Source of the DNA: Gordonia polyisoprenivorans NBRC 16320 = JCM 10675
GTDB lineage: Bacteria > Actinomycetota > Actinomycetes > Mycobacteriales > Mycobacteriaceae
Assembly: GCF_000241325.1 (NCBI RefSeq)
Contig: NZ_BAEI01000087.1
Span: forward strand, 1 to 64,000
Direction: 5' to 3'
DNA: 64,000 bases
In this document: piece by piece, positions 10,515-18,125 of the stretch
Position numbering within the stretch: the first letter of the stretch is position 1
Layout of the letters: each line of letters begins with the position of its first letter
Notes under the pieces: generated by a model
The model's input: only the letters and a program-made list of their open reading frames with translations
Databases searched by the model: none
Told to the model about the DNA's origin: nothing
Position numbers and translations under genes: made by a program

Positions 10515-10839
10515 ATAGCACGAACGAAAGCTACCAAGCGTGCTTGGTGGGTTGTGGTTACCGCCTCGGCGATTGACCACGGACATCTGTCCGATACCGT
10601 TCCGGCGCTGCCAATCTCGTCCCATCACGACGCCATCAATGATGTCGTCGGCGCTGTCCGAGGGTCGGGGCGCTGCCGTCGAGGGTAGCCGTTCACATGG
10701 CCGCGATGTCGCAGGCGCACAACACTTGTGCCTTATGCGGCGCGCTCCGCGTGGGTACTTGCCGCTCGTGCTGGGAAGTGCTCGGAATGGGGGCCCGCTC
10801 CTTCTCTTCCGGGGCGAACTTTGCCTTCCGAGATTCCGT
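10475..10839 (-). ncRNA. Candidate Ms1/MTS2823-like 6S-type small RNA
   Basis: This 524-bp gap between the convergent Rv3662c-like and Rv3661-like (HAD) genes has the gene context of the abundant mycobacterial RNA Ms1 (MTS2823), which binds core RNA polymerase. On the minus strand, the same strand as the HAD gene, a promoter-like TTGATG-N17-TACAAA lies at 10846-10874 and a strong terminator at 10475-10514, giving an RNA of about 365 nt. Local hairpins include GGCACAA/TTGTGC near 10720, GACG.CATC/GATG.CGTC near 10640, CGGAC/GTCCG near 10585 and ACCAAGC/GCTTGGT near 10540. The region is not coding in any convincing frame. Assignment rests on synteny and structure, since I cannot align it to Ms1; the ends are approximate. 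Confidence 0.55.
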
Positions 10840-10845
10840 ATGACC

Positions 10846-10874
10846 TTTGTACACCGTGATCGCAATCACATCAA
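10846..10874 (-). promoter_or_regulatory. Promoter of the Ms1-like RNA with overlapping CRP-like site
   Basis: On the minus strand -35 TTGATG (10869-10874) and -10 TACAAA (10846-10851) are 17 bp apart. Inside the spacer, 10855-10870 reads CGTGA-N6-TCACA, nine of ten positions of the CRP consensus. If CRP binds here it would cover the promoter core, which suggests repression or fine tuning; this is inference. Confidence 0.45.
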
Positions 10875-10949
10875 GACTCAAGCGTGTCAACGTTCGGTGG
10901 CGTTCACATCACCGACGACTGGTGCACTGGTGCAACGGTTTACGGCGCT

Positions 10950-11786
10950 TCAGAGGTGCAGGCCGACGCTCGCCGTGGCGGTGCGTCGAGGCCTGGTGAG
11001 ACGGATTCCGACGCCACATCCCACCGCGGCGCCGATCCCCAGGGCCACCGCCGCGGCCAGCGCCGGCGCGGTGGCGAACGAGGGGTCCGGCTCGCGGTCG
11101 AAGTCGAGGATCGGCCAGCCGTTGTCCTCGGCGTGCCGGCGTAAGTGCTTGTCGGGGTTCACCACCGTGGGCCGCCCGACGACCTCGAGCATCGGCAGAT
11201 CGGTCACCGAATCCGAGTACGCATAACAGAGGTCGAGATCGTAACCGTGCTCCTGCGCGATCTGCAGGATGGCCGCGGCCTTCTGCTCGCCGTAGCAGTA
11301 GAAATCGAGGTCGCCGGTGTAGTGGCCGTCGGTGATGTGCATCCGGCTCGCACGCACGTGATCGACGCCCAACATCACGCCGATCGGCTCGACCATCTCC
11401 TGCCCCGACGCCGAGACCAACGCGACGGCGTGTCCCTTCTGCCGGTGTGCGTCGATGAGGTCGACCGCACCGCTGTAGACGAGCGGCCGGACGACATCGT
11501 CGAGGGTTTCCGCGACGATCCGGTTAACCTCCGAGACATCCCATCCCTGACACATCGTGGTGATGTGCCGGCGCAGTCGCTCGACGTGGTCGGCGTCGGC
11601 GGCCGAGCGGGCGAAGCTCAACTGTGTCACGGCCGAACGAAGCAACGTTCGGGTGTCGAGCAGGCCCTCGGTGAAGAACTGCCGGCTGAAGGCGAGAACC
11701 GAGGATTTCGCGATGACGGTCTTGTCGAGGTCGAAGAATGCGGCGACCGGCGGCGTCTCCTGGACACCCGGGCGATCATCGCTCAT
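10950..11786 (-). CDS. HAD-IB family phosphatase (Rv3661/SerB-like)
   Basis: HAD-superfamily hydrolase of subfamily IB, 278 aa from the ATG at 11786 (an in-frame ATG at 11795 is possible; neither has a clear ribosome binding site). The catalytic DxDxT motif is FFDLDKTVIA near the N-terminus. Motif II is the SASG stretch, and motif III lies in the YAYSDSVTDLPML region. The extreme C-terminus has one hydrophobic segment (APALAAAVALGIGAAVGCGV), so it may be membrane-anchored. Substrate is unknown; relatives are annotated as phosphoserine phosphatase-like. It lies between two RNA loci, as does Rv3661, and is divergent from the 6C RNA and ssd. Confidence 0.9.
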   Translation of the reverse strand: MSDDRPGVQETPPVAAFFDLDKTVIAKSSVLAFSRQFFTEGLLDTRTLLRSAVTQLSFARSAADADHVERLRRHITTMCQGWDVSEVNRIVAETLDDVVRPLVYSGAVDLIDAHRQKGHAVALVSASGQEMVEPIGVMLGVDHVRASRMHITDGHYTGDLDFYCYGEQKAAAILQIAQEHGYDLDLCYAYSDSVTDLPMLEVVGRPTVVNPDKHLRRHAEDNGWPILDFDREPDPSFATAPALAAAVALGIGAAVGCGVGIRLTRPRRTATASVGLHL

Positions 11787-11952
11787 TTCGGGCATCGTAC
11801 TGTAGTTCTGCGATGTTGTAAGTCGACTTGGGCTATCTCGCACGATGCAAGCCGCAGCCGGTGGCCATCGCCGCTGTGAGTCATTCGTACAGGACAACAA
11901 ACCTGCAGGCAGTGAGACGAATGGGCGATGTTGTGTCGGGTTTCGCGAGTTG

Positions 11953-11981
11953 TTTGCGAGTGTCGTGCGAACGTGTATAGT
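11953..11981 (+). promoter_or_regulatory. Promoter of the 6C RNA
   Basis: TTTGCG (11953-11958) and TATAGT (11976-11981) are 17 bp apart, and the -10 is preceded by TG, an extended -10. The predicted transcription start is about 11985-11988, just before the first hairpin of the 6C RNA. It is one of the best promoter matches in the window. Confidence 0.75.
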
Positions 11982-11984
11982 CGT

Positions 11985-12085
11985 GGGTACCCGGTCTTCG
12001 GACCGGTGCCCTTCAGCCCGACCCCCCGGGGCTGAAGCGCGACGACCCCGGCCTCCTCCCCCCCTGGCCGGGGTTGTCCTCTATC
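11985..12085 (+). ncRNA. 6C small RNA (B11-type)
   Basis: Three adjacent hairpins follow a strong promoter. The first has a CCGGTC/GACCGG stem with a TTCG loop (about 11991-12006). The second pairs CTTCAGCCC (12011-12019) with GGGCTGAAG (12029-12037) around a loop containing six C. The third pairs CCCCGGCC (12046-12053) with GGCCGGGG (12066-12073) around a loop with seven consecutive C (12058-12064). Two hairpins with six or more C in the loops define the actinobacterial 6C RNA. In M. tuberculosis the 6C RNA B11 lies between Rv3660c and Rv3661, exactly the context here (HAD gene and ssd). In M. tuberculosis B11 acts on target mRNAs through its C-rich loops. The ends are approximate. Confidence 0.9.
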
Positions 12086-12226
12086 TGGAGCAAGTCAGCT
12101 CGCCGATTCCCGTCTTGCCATTGCCGTTCTCGCAGGCGCGTTGCTGTTATCGCTGACGCGGTGGGTTCTCCACAGAACCGGCTGCGTCCACAGGCTGAGA
12201 CCCTCCGCGCACGTGTACACAGAACG

Positions 12227-13339
12227 ATGACGCCGGAATCGGCCACGATGGCGCTCATGTCCGAAGCCCTCCTCGCCCTCGTCGACGACGATCTGCGCGA
12301 CGACGTCGCCCGGTGTGCCGCGGCCGCAGGCTATCGGCTGGTTCTCGGCGATCCCGCGACCTGCCGCGCCGAGTGGCTGCGGTCTCGTGCGGTCGTCGTC
12401 GACCCACCCGCGGTCGCCGCCTTGGTCTCCACCTCGGTGCCGCGGCGAGCCGGGGTGCTGCTGGTCGCCGACACCGCGCCCCCGGCCGACGTCTGGCGTT
12501 CGGCGATGGACCTCGGCGCCGGTGACGCCGCCCTGTTGCCGGCCGACGAGGGCCATCTGGTGCGCACGCTGACCGAGCTGCGTACGCCACGACGGGCCAC
12601 CGGCGGCGGCGTCGCGCTGATGAGTGCACACGGCGGGGCCGGGGCGTCGGTGCTGGCCGCTGCGGTGGCAACGGCCGCCGGCGACGCCGGTGAGCAGGTG
12701 CTGCTGCTCGACGCCGACGACCTCGGTGGCGGTCTCGACCTCATCCTCGGCATCGAGGACCGGCCGGGGTTGCGATGGCCGGATCTGACGCTGGAGGGCG
12801 GAGCGGTCAACGGACATGCGCTGCACCGCGCCCTGCCACGGGTCGACGACCGGATCGCGGTGCTCACCGGCCGTCGCGACGATTCCCGCCCGGTTCACGC
12901 CGACGCGGTGCTCGCCACCATCGACGCCGGCCGCTCGCACGGTGATCTGGTGGTCGTCGACCTGCCCCGCGCCGACACCGCCGTCGTCCGCGGCGTCGTC
13001 GAGTCGGTGGATCTCGTCGTCCTGGTGACCTCACCGACCGTCGTCGGCTGTGCCGCCGCCCGCCAGATCGCCGACCGGTTGCTCACCGACGCCGCCGATC
13101 TCGCGCTCGTCGTGCGCGGTCCCTCGCCGGGCGGGCTGCGTGCCCCGCAGATCGCCGAGGCCGCCGACCTGCGATTGCTGGCCGCCTACCGGCCGGACCC
13201 GCGACTGCCGGCGCGGCTGGAGAGTGGACGACCCGGGATCGGTGCGCGCAGTCCCCTGGGGCGGGCGGCACGAGCGGTGTACGGGGCCCTCGGTGTCGGT
13301 GTCGGTGTCGGGGCCGTCGGGACGGGGCGGGCCGGATGA
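12227..13339 (+). CDS. ssd: Septum-site-determining protein Ssd / TadZ-like (Rv3660c-type)
   Basis: MinD/ParA-superfamily protein of about 370 aa. An N-terminal response-regulator-like region (residues about 12-120) precedes a P-loop-like NTPase domain starting LMSAHGGAGASVLAAAVATA. The deviant Walker A (GGAGAS, lacking the usual GKT) is typical of Ssd and TadZ proteins. It is the first gene of the pilus operon and its 3' end overlaps tadA by ATGA. M. tuberculosis Ssd has been linked to septum inhibition and dormancy responses; in tad loci of other bacteria the equivalent TadZ localises the pilus machine at a pole. The start is uncertain: ATGs at 12227, 12248 and 12257 all lack a Shine-Dalgarno site. 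Confidence 0.87.
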   Translation: MTPESATMALMSEALLALVDDDLRDDVARCAAAAGYRLVLGDPATCRAEWLRSRAVVVDPPAVAALVSTSVPRRAGVLLVADTAPPADVWRSAMDLGAGDAALLPADEGHLVRTLTELRTPRRATGGGVALMSAHGGAGASVLAAAVATAAGDAGEQVLLLDADDLGGGLDLILGIEDRPGLRWPDLTLEGGAVNGHALHRALPRVDDRIAVLTGRRDDSRPVHADAVLATIDAGRSHGDLVVVDLPRADTAVVRGVVESVDLVVLVTSPTVVGCAAARQIADRLLTDAADLALVVRGPSPGGLRAPQIAEAADLRLLAAYRPDPRLPARLESGRPGIGARSPLGRAARAVYGALGVGVGVGAVGTGRAG

Positions 13340-14505
13340 GCGCGCACACCGACGAGGCGCTGCTGGATCGGGTGCGTTCGCGGTTGGCGTCGGAGGCGGT
13401 GGAGCCGACGGCGGCGGTGATCGCCGACGCGATACGCGCCGAGGCGGGTGGGGTGCTCGGCGACACCGATCTCCTCGCCGCGCTGCGGTACCTGCAGACC
13501 GAGTTGACCGGCGCCGGCCGGCTCGAAGAACTCCTGGCCGAGCCGGGGATCGCCGACATCCTCGTCGTCGGCCCGCACCGGGTATGGGTGGATCGGGGTG
13601 CCGGACTGGAACTCTCGGGGATCACCTTCGACGACGACGCGGCGGTCCGCAGGCTGGCCGGACGGCTGGCGTTGGGCGCAGGGCGCAGGCTCGACGACGC
13701 CCAGCCCTGGGTCGACGGGCAGTTGTCGAATGTCGGACGCCGGGGATACACGGTCCGCCTGCACGCGGTGATCCCCCCGTTGGCCGCCGACGGCACATGT
13801 TTGTCGCTGCGCGTACTACGCAGTGCCGGAATGGGTTTCGACGCGATGGTGGCCTCCGGTGCGATTCCGGCCGAGGCGGCCGAAGTCGTGGGTGAGGTGC
13901 TGCGTGCCCGGTTGTCGTTTCTGATCATCGGCGGCACCGGGTCGGGCAAGACAACGCTTCTCGGTGCGTTGATCGGACAGATGGGCGCCACCGAACGGGT
14001 CCTGTGCGTCGAGGACGCGCTCGAACTGACGCCGACCCACCCGCACGTGGTGCGACTGGTGGCGCGAACGGCGAATGTCGAAGGGGCGGGCGAGGTTGCG
14101 GTACGGGTCCTGGTGCGCCAGGCGCTGCGGATGCGGCCCGACCGGATCATTCTCGGCGAGGTCCGGGGTGCGGAGGTGATCGATCTGCTGACCGCCCTGA
14201 ACACCGGTCACGACGGCAGCGGCGGCACCCTGCACGCCAACTCGACCGCCGAGGTGCCCGCGCGGATGGAGGCGCTCGCCGCCTTGGGTGGGATGGGCCG
14301 CGACGCCCTGCACAGCCAGCTCGCCGCAGCCGTCCACATCGTCCTCGGCGTCGCCCGCAACGTCGACGGGACGCGTGGTCTGTCCGAGATCGGTGTGCTG
14401 CGTCGCGGTGCCGATGGCCTGGTCACCGTTGTGCCGATCTGGTTGCGCAGCGTCGGATTCACTTCGCACCGAGCGCTTTTCGACGAGATGGTCGCGATCC
14501 GATGA
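13336..14505 (+). CDS. tadA: TadA/CpaF family secretion ATPase
   Basis: Hexameric type II/IV secretion ATPase, 389 aa, that powers Flp pilus assembly on the cytoplasmic face of the membrane. An N-terminal helical domain (about 1-110) precedes the RecA-like domain. Walker A IIGGTGSGKTT is near residue 200. The Asp-box region follows, Walker B is RPDRIILGEVRG (about 270-281), and the His-box TGHDGSGGTLHAN is at about 292-304. It overlaps ssd upstream and tadB downstream, each by ATGA. Counterpart of Rv3659c. Confidence 0.96.
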   Translation: MSAHTDEALLDRVRSRLASEAVEPTAAVIADAIRAEAGGVLGDTDLLAALRYLQTELTGAGRLEELLAEPGIADILVVGPHRVWVDRGAGLELSGITFDDDAAVRRLAGRLALGAGRRLDDAQPWVDGQLSNVGRRGYTVRLHAVIPPLAADGTCLSLRVLRSAGMGFDAMVASGAIPAEAAEVVGEVLRARLSFLIIGGTGSGKTTLLGALIGQMGATERVLCVEDALELTPTHPHVVRLVARTANVEGAGEVAVRVLVRQALRMRPDRIILGEVRGAEVIDLLTALNTGHDGSGGTLHANSTAEVPARMEALAALGGMGRDALHSQLAAAVHIVLGVARNVDGTRGLSEIGVLRRGADGLVTVVPIWLRSVGFTSHRALFDEMVAIR

Positions 14506-15335
14506 CGGTGATCCTGCTTGCCTCGGCGTGTGCGGTGCTGTGGTCGGGCGCACCGCGCGCCGCCCACCGGCTCCGGCCACTGGGCGGGCGGCACACCCGC
14601 TCCACCACGGGAGTCCCGACATTGCGACGGATCGTCGTGCCGATCGGGATCTGCGGTGCGCTGCTGGTCGGCGGTATCGCTGCGGCGGTCGCTGCGGGAC
14701 TCGTGGCCGGCGTGTACGGATGGCGGGCTCATCGCCGCCGGGCCGCCGAGCAGGCCGACGCGCGACGAGATGATCTGTTGACCGCGCTGTCGCTGATGAT
14801 CGCCGAGCTCTCGGTCGGTGCGCCACCCGCCCATGCCTGTGCGGCCGCTGCGGCGGAGATGTCGGCCATGGCCGACGCTACCAGGGATGGCGTTACCGGA
14901 CAGGCGGATTCGGTGGCCTCGGCGTTGTCGATGCTGGCCGGCCGCGCTGAGCTCGGAGGTGGCATCCTGATCGACCCGACCGCAGCGCACGGCGCCGACG
15001 AATCCTGGCAGCGTATCGCCGTGGCCTGGCAGACGTCGGAGGCTCACGGGCTGCCGCTGGCCGATCTGCTGGGCTCGGTGCGCTCGGATCTGTTGGCCCG
15101 CAAGGCCTTCGTCGAACGGACGCGGGCCGGAATGGCCGGTCCCCGTGCCACCGCCACTGTCCTCGCCGGACTCCCGGTCCTCGGCATCGCGCTCGGGCAG
15201 GCCACCGGTGCGCAACCGTTGTCGACCCTGCTGGGCGGTGGGCTCGGTGGAATCCTCCTCGTCGTCGGTACCGCTCTGGTCGCGAGTGGGCTGCTCTGGG
15301 CAGATCGCATCGCCGCGAAGGTGGTGGCACCGTGA
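14502..15335 (+). CDS. tadB: TadB-like pilus assembly membrane protein
   Basis: Integral membrane platform protein of the T2SSF/TadB family, 277 aa. TM segments lie near the N-terminus (VILLASACAVLW) and at about 45-70. The soluble T2SSF domain follows (LSLMIAELSVGAPPAHA to VERTRAGMAGPRA), and two C-terminal TM segments end the protein. The ATG at 14502 overlaps the tadA stop (ATGA). With TadC it should form the inner-membrane platform on which TadA acts. Counterpart of Rv3658c. Confidence 0.92.
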   Translation: MTVILLASACAVLWSGAPRAAHRLRPLGGRHTRSTTGVPTLRRIVVPIGICGALLVGGIAAAVAAGLVAGVYGWRAHRRRAAEQADARRDDLLTALSLMIAELSVGAPPAHACAAAAAEMSAMADATRDGVTGQADSVASALSMLAGRAELGGGILIDPTAAHGADESWQRIAVAWQTSEAHGLPLADLLGSVRSDLLARKAFVERTRAGMAGPRATATVLAGLPVLGIALGQATGAQPLSTLLGGGLGGILLVVGTALVASGLLWADRIAAKVVAP

Positions 15336-15378
15336 GCGGCGGTCTGCGCAAGGGCGCGCTGGTCGAGAGGGAGGCCCG

Positions 15379-16011
15379 GTGAAGGCCGTGGCCGTGCTCC
15401 TGGTGGCCGTCGCCTGTTGGATCTGGCCGGCCGCGCGATGGCGTCTCCACCGGGTGATCGATCTGCCCGCACCGCCTACCCGGGAACCACGATTCCTCGG
15501 GGTGGGTGACCCCGGGGCGGATCCGTTCGCCACCGCGGCCGCACTGGACCTGCTCGCGGTGTGCCTGCGCGCCGGACTGCCGGTGGCGCAGGCGATCCGG
15601 GTCGCGGCGTCGAGTGCGCCGCCGTCCCTGGCGCGGCCGTTGACCTCGACCGCCGAGCTCCTCGAACTCGGCGCCGACCCGGACCGGGCCTGGGCTGCTC
15701 CCGAGGTGTCGCCGGATGCCCGGCGACGTCGGCCGCGGGCACCGTCGACCGACCTCGGCGCAGACTGTTTCGCGGATCTGACGATGCTCGCCCGACGGTC
15801 GGCGCGAGCCGGGTCGGCGCTGGCCGACGGGGTCGGCGAACTCGCCGAACAGGTCCGCCGGCGTGCCCACGACGAAGCGCTGGCCCGCGCCGAGCGGGCC
15901 GGGGTGATGGTTAGCGGGCCATTGGGCTTGTGCTTCCTGCCGGCCTTCATCTGCCTGGGCATCGTTCCCGTGGTCATCGGCCTCGCGTCGCAGACCCTGG
16001 GAGGTCTCTAG
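15379..16011 (+). CDS. tadC: TadC-like pilus assembly membrane protein
   Basis: Second T2SSF-type platform protein, 210 aa, in line with the short actinobacterial TadC (Rv3657c). It has an N-terminal hydrophobic helix (AVAVLLVAVACWIW), a helical T2SSF core (LLAVCLRAGLPVAQAIRVA) and C-terminal hydrophobic helices (SGPLGLCFLPAFICLGIVPVVIG). I start at the GTG at 15379, with GGAGG 5 nt upstream, leaving a 43-bp gap after tadB. The same frame extends upstream inside tadB without a better start. Confidence 0.9.
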   Translation: MKAVAVLLVAVACWIWPAARWRLHRVIDLPAPPTREPRFLGVGDPGADPFATAAALDLLAVCLRAGLPVAQAIRVAASSAPPSLARPLTSTAELLELGADPDRAWAAPEVSPDARRRRPRAPSTDLGADCFADLTMLARRSARAGSALADGVGELAEQVRRRAHDEALARAERAGVMVSGPLGLCFLPAFICLGIVPVVIGLASQTLGGL

Positions 16012-16092
16012 AAAAACATGCGCCGGGAGGGAGCCAAATCGCCACCCGCTGCGTCCAATTACCGCAACGTTCGAACCCCGAAAGGAAAAACC

Positions 16093-16359
16093 ATGTCACA
16101 CACCGTGAATCAAAGCTCTCCCGACCACGCCGACCCCATCGAGAATCCGCGCGGCTTGCGCGCTGCCGGCGATTGGCTGAACGCTCAAACGCTGCGCCTG
16201 ATCAGCGACGAGGAGGGGATGAGCACTGCCGAATACGCCATCGGCACCATCGCGGCAGCGGCGTTCGGTGCGATCCTCTACACCGTCGTCACCGGCAACG
16301 ACATCGTTTCCGCACTCACCGGGATCATCAACAAGGCCCTCAACACCTCGGTGAGCTGA
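16093..16359 (+). CDS. flp: Flp-type pilin (DUF4244, Rv3656c-type)
   Basis: Prepilin of 88 aa. A hydrophilic leader of about 50 residues ends at G/M in DEEG-MSTAEYA; the +5 Glu and +6 Tyr after the cleavage Gly are the class III (Flp) prepilin peptidase signature. The hydrophobic assembly helix (AIGTIAAAAFGAILYTVV) follows. The leader is much longer than in Gram-negative Flp pilins, as in actinobacterial DUF4244 proteins. The start at 16093 has GAAAGGAA upstream. The 81-bp gap before it may hold a separate promoter or a processing site for high pilin expression. The stop overlaps tadE by one base. No prepilin peptidase gene is in this window. Confidence 0.93.
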   Translation: MSHTVNQSSPDHADPIENPRGLRAAGDWLNAQTLRLISDEEGMSTAEYAIGTIAAAAFGAILYTVVTGNDIVSALTGIINKALNTSVS

Positions 16360-16772
16360 TGGGCGCGCGGCGTCGGGGCGTGGCGCGACGTGGCGTGCTG
16401 CGACATGTCGTGGACGATGACGCGGGCATGGTCACCGTCGAGGCGGCGTATGCGATTGCGGCGATCGTGGCGGTCCTGATCCTGGGCATCGGGGCGATCG
16501 GTGCGGTGATCGCCGAGATCCGGTGCACCGACGCCGCACGTGAGGTCGCGCGGTTGACCGCAGCCGGTGACGCGGGGGCGCGGGCCGCCGGAGCCCGGCT
16601 GGTCGGCGCCGACGCGACCATCACGGTGAGCGAGCAGGGCGGCAAGGTCGTCGTCTCGGTCACCGACCGGGTGCTCTCGCTGCCCGGGCTGACGATGTCG
16701 GCCCGGGCGGTGGCGGCCAAGGAGCCGGACGGCTCCGATCAAGTCGACATCGCGCCGGGGGTGACGCCGTGA
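16359..16772 (+). CDS. tadE: TadE family pseudopilin (Rv3655c-type)
   Basis: Minor pilin-like protein of 137 aa. A short basic leader (HVVDDDAGMVTVEAAYA) is followed by a long hydrophobic helix (AIAAIVAVLILGIGAIGAVI) and a small extracytoplasmic domain. The GMVTVEAA motif resembles a class III cleavage site with Glu at +5. It overlaps flp by one base (TGATG) and the following gene by four (GTGA). TadE proteins are pseudopilins thought to initiate or tip Flp pili. Confidence 0.9.
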   Translation: MGARRRGVARRGVLRHVVDDDAGMVTVEAAYAIAAIVAVLILGIGAIGAVIAEIRCTDAAREVARLTAAGDAGARAAGARLVGADATITVSEQGGKVVVSVTDRVLSLPGLTMSARAVAAKEPDGSDQVDIAPGVTP

Positions 16773-17140
16773 AAATGCTAGTGCGCCTTGCCCGTGACGA
16801 TCGTGGCTATGCCACCGTCGCCGCGGCCGGCGTCATCGTCGGGGTGGTGTCGGTCCTGGTGATGGTGGTCTACGTCGGTGCGGCGGTGATCGCCCGACAC
16901 CGGGCGCAGTCGGCCGCCGACCTCGCGGCCCTCGCCGCCGCCATCGATCACGTCTCCGGTGACGCAGATGCGTGCGCAACCGCCCGGGAGGTGATCGACG
17001 ATCAGCGTTCGGCGGTGGTGCTGCGTCGGTGTCGTACCGACGGCACCGACGTCGTCGTCGAGGTTGGCGTGCCGATCACGCTGGGGCTCTTCGGTTCTCG
17101 CGACGCGTCCGCGGCGGCGCGGGCGGGTCCGGCGGAGTGA
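16769..17140 (+). CDS. TadE-like secretion-neighbourhood protein (Rv3654c-type)
   Basis: 123-residue protein with the same layout as TadE: a short charged leader (RLARDDRGYATVAAAG), a TM helix (VIVGVVSVLVMVVYVGAAVI) and the motif RHRAQSAADLAALAAA, which is characteristic of TadE/TadG-like Flp-associated proteins. The GTG start overlaps the tadE stop; an in-frame ATG lies 6 nt further on. Last gene of the pilus operon, convergent with the next gene 17 bp away. M. tuberculosis Rv3654c has been reported as a secreted factor affecting host cell death; whether that applies here is unknown. Confidence 0.88.
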   Translation: MKMLVRLARDDRGYATVAAAGVIVGVVSVLVMVVYVGAAVIARHRAQSAADLAALAAAIDHVSGDADACATAREVIDDQRSAVVLRRCRTDGTDVVVEVGVPITLGLFGSRDASAAARAGPAE

Positions 17141-17157
17141 ACCAACCCCGAAGTGCC

Positions 17158-17721
17158 CTAACCGATGGCGTCGTCGCCGACGATGATCCGCTTCGGGTAC
17201 ACGCGCACCGAATGCATCGGCGCGAACCACACCTGACCGAAATACACCGACGTATCGCCGCGGTAGGCCAGTTCCAGGACGCCGTCGCCGTACGCGGTGC
17301 GGATTCGCGGGCGCACCGCGGTGACGAACGGTGCCCAGTGCACCACCTCACCCTCGGTGAGGAAGCCGCCCGCAGCTGCCCAGGTATCACCCGAGGAGCC
17401 CTCGGAGATCGCGAGGTACACCTCGCCGAGTGACGGGCTGATCCGGGGCCCTACCATGGCGCTCTGCAGATACCATTGCGCGGTATCGGCCACGGCCGGG
17501 TCCTCCAGGCTCACCGACGCCCACGCGTAGTGGATGTCGAGCGCGTCGAGTGCCTCGGCCTCCGAGAAGAACACGTCGCTCTCACCGATCGTCGACGGCA
17601 TCCGGTCGGGTTCCCGGGTCGGACGGGCGAGCAGAAAGTACACCGGGCACGGCCGCAGGATCGTGCGCGCCGACGCGAGGCCGCGGGCGTCGCGGTCGGG
17701 CTCGCCATCCCTCTCGTGCAT
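17158..17721 (-). CDS. Hypothetical protein
   Basis: 187-residue protein that I do not recognise. The first 35 residues are rich in Arg/Asp and may be untranslated; an in-frame ATG (MPSTIGESD) offers a shorter form. The remainder is a mixed alpha/beta sequence with many aromatic residues (HYAWASVSL, TAQWYLQSAM, HWAPFV, VYFGQVWFAPMHSV) and no TM segment or signal peptide. It converges on the pilus operon and is not obviously part of it. Codon use fits a real gene. Confidence 0.65.
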   Translation of the reverse strand: MHERDGEPDRDARGLASARTILRPCPVYFLLARPTREPDRMPSTIGESDVFFSEAEALDALDIHYAWASVSLEDPAVADTAQWYLQSAMVGPRISPSLGEVYLAISEGSSGDTWAAAGGFLTEGEVVHWAPFVTAVRPRIRTAYGDGVLELAYRGDTSVYFGQVWFAPMHSVRVYPKRIIVGDDAIG

Positions 17722-18125
17722 GCCACCGATTATCGCCGAAAAACCATGATGTGGACCGATCCGACGCGGTATTGCGATAGCCGCCTTGATGATTCACACG
17801 GGCGAAGTCCGGTTCCGAGGGCCGGCAGAGCCCGTGAGCGCATGAGTCATTTGTCCGGAATGTGTCTCGTCCGCACACCGCACGCCACGCTCTGTGTCGA
17901 CCGCTCGATGGGTGCTGACCTGCGGTGATATCGCATGTATCGGCGCCAGGTGGCCACCGTTATGAGATATGAGTCATATGGCCACAAAAACGTGATCGGG
18001 GTTTCCTTCGGAGCGCGAGGCGGCGCAAGCTACCGGCGGGTAAGAACGGCGGTCGCCATGTCGGCCACGACGTTCCGGTCGTTCTCCACCCCGTTTCGAT
18101 TCATCAGTTCCGAGAGGAGAAGACA
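17722..18125. other. Intergenic region upstream of the porin-like gene
   Basis: 404 bp without a convincing gene. The proximal part (17941-18000) is AT-richer than its surroundings and contains several short palindromes. It probably holds the promoter of the porin-like gene; I found no clear -35/-10 pair. Confidence 0.5.
17842..17985. promoter_or_regulatory. Paired ATGAGTCAT palindromes and TGGCCAC repeats
   Basis: The 9-bp palindrome ATGAGTCAT occurs at 17842-17850 and again at 17969-17977, where it extends to the 13-bp ATATGAGTCATAT. It is framed by GGTGGCCACC (17949-17958) and a second TGGCCAC (17979-17985). The arrangement looks like an operator cluster for the downstream porin-like gene. 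The regulator is unknown. Confidence 0.4.

Noticed and set aside
10882-10890. TTGACA on the minus strand as -35 of the Ms1-like RNA
   Set aside because: No -10-like hexamer occurs at 16-18 bp; the TTGATG/TACAAA pair fits better.
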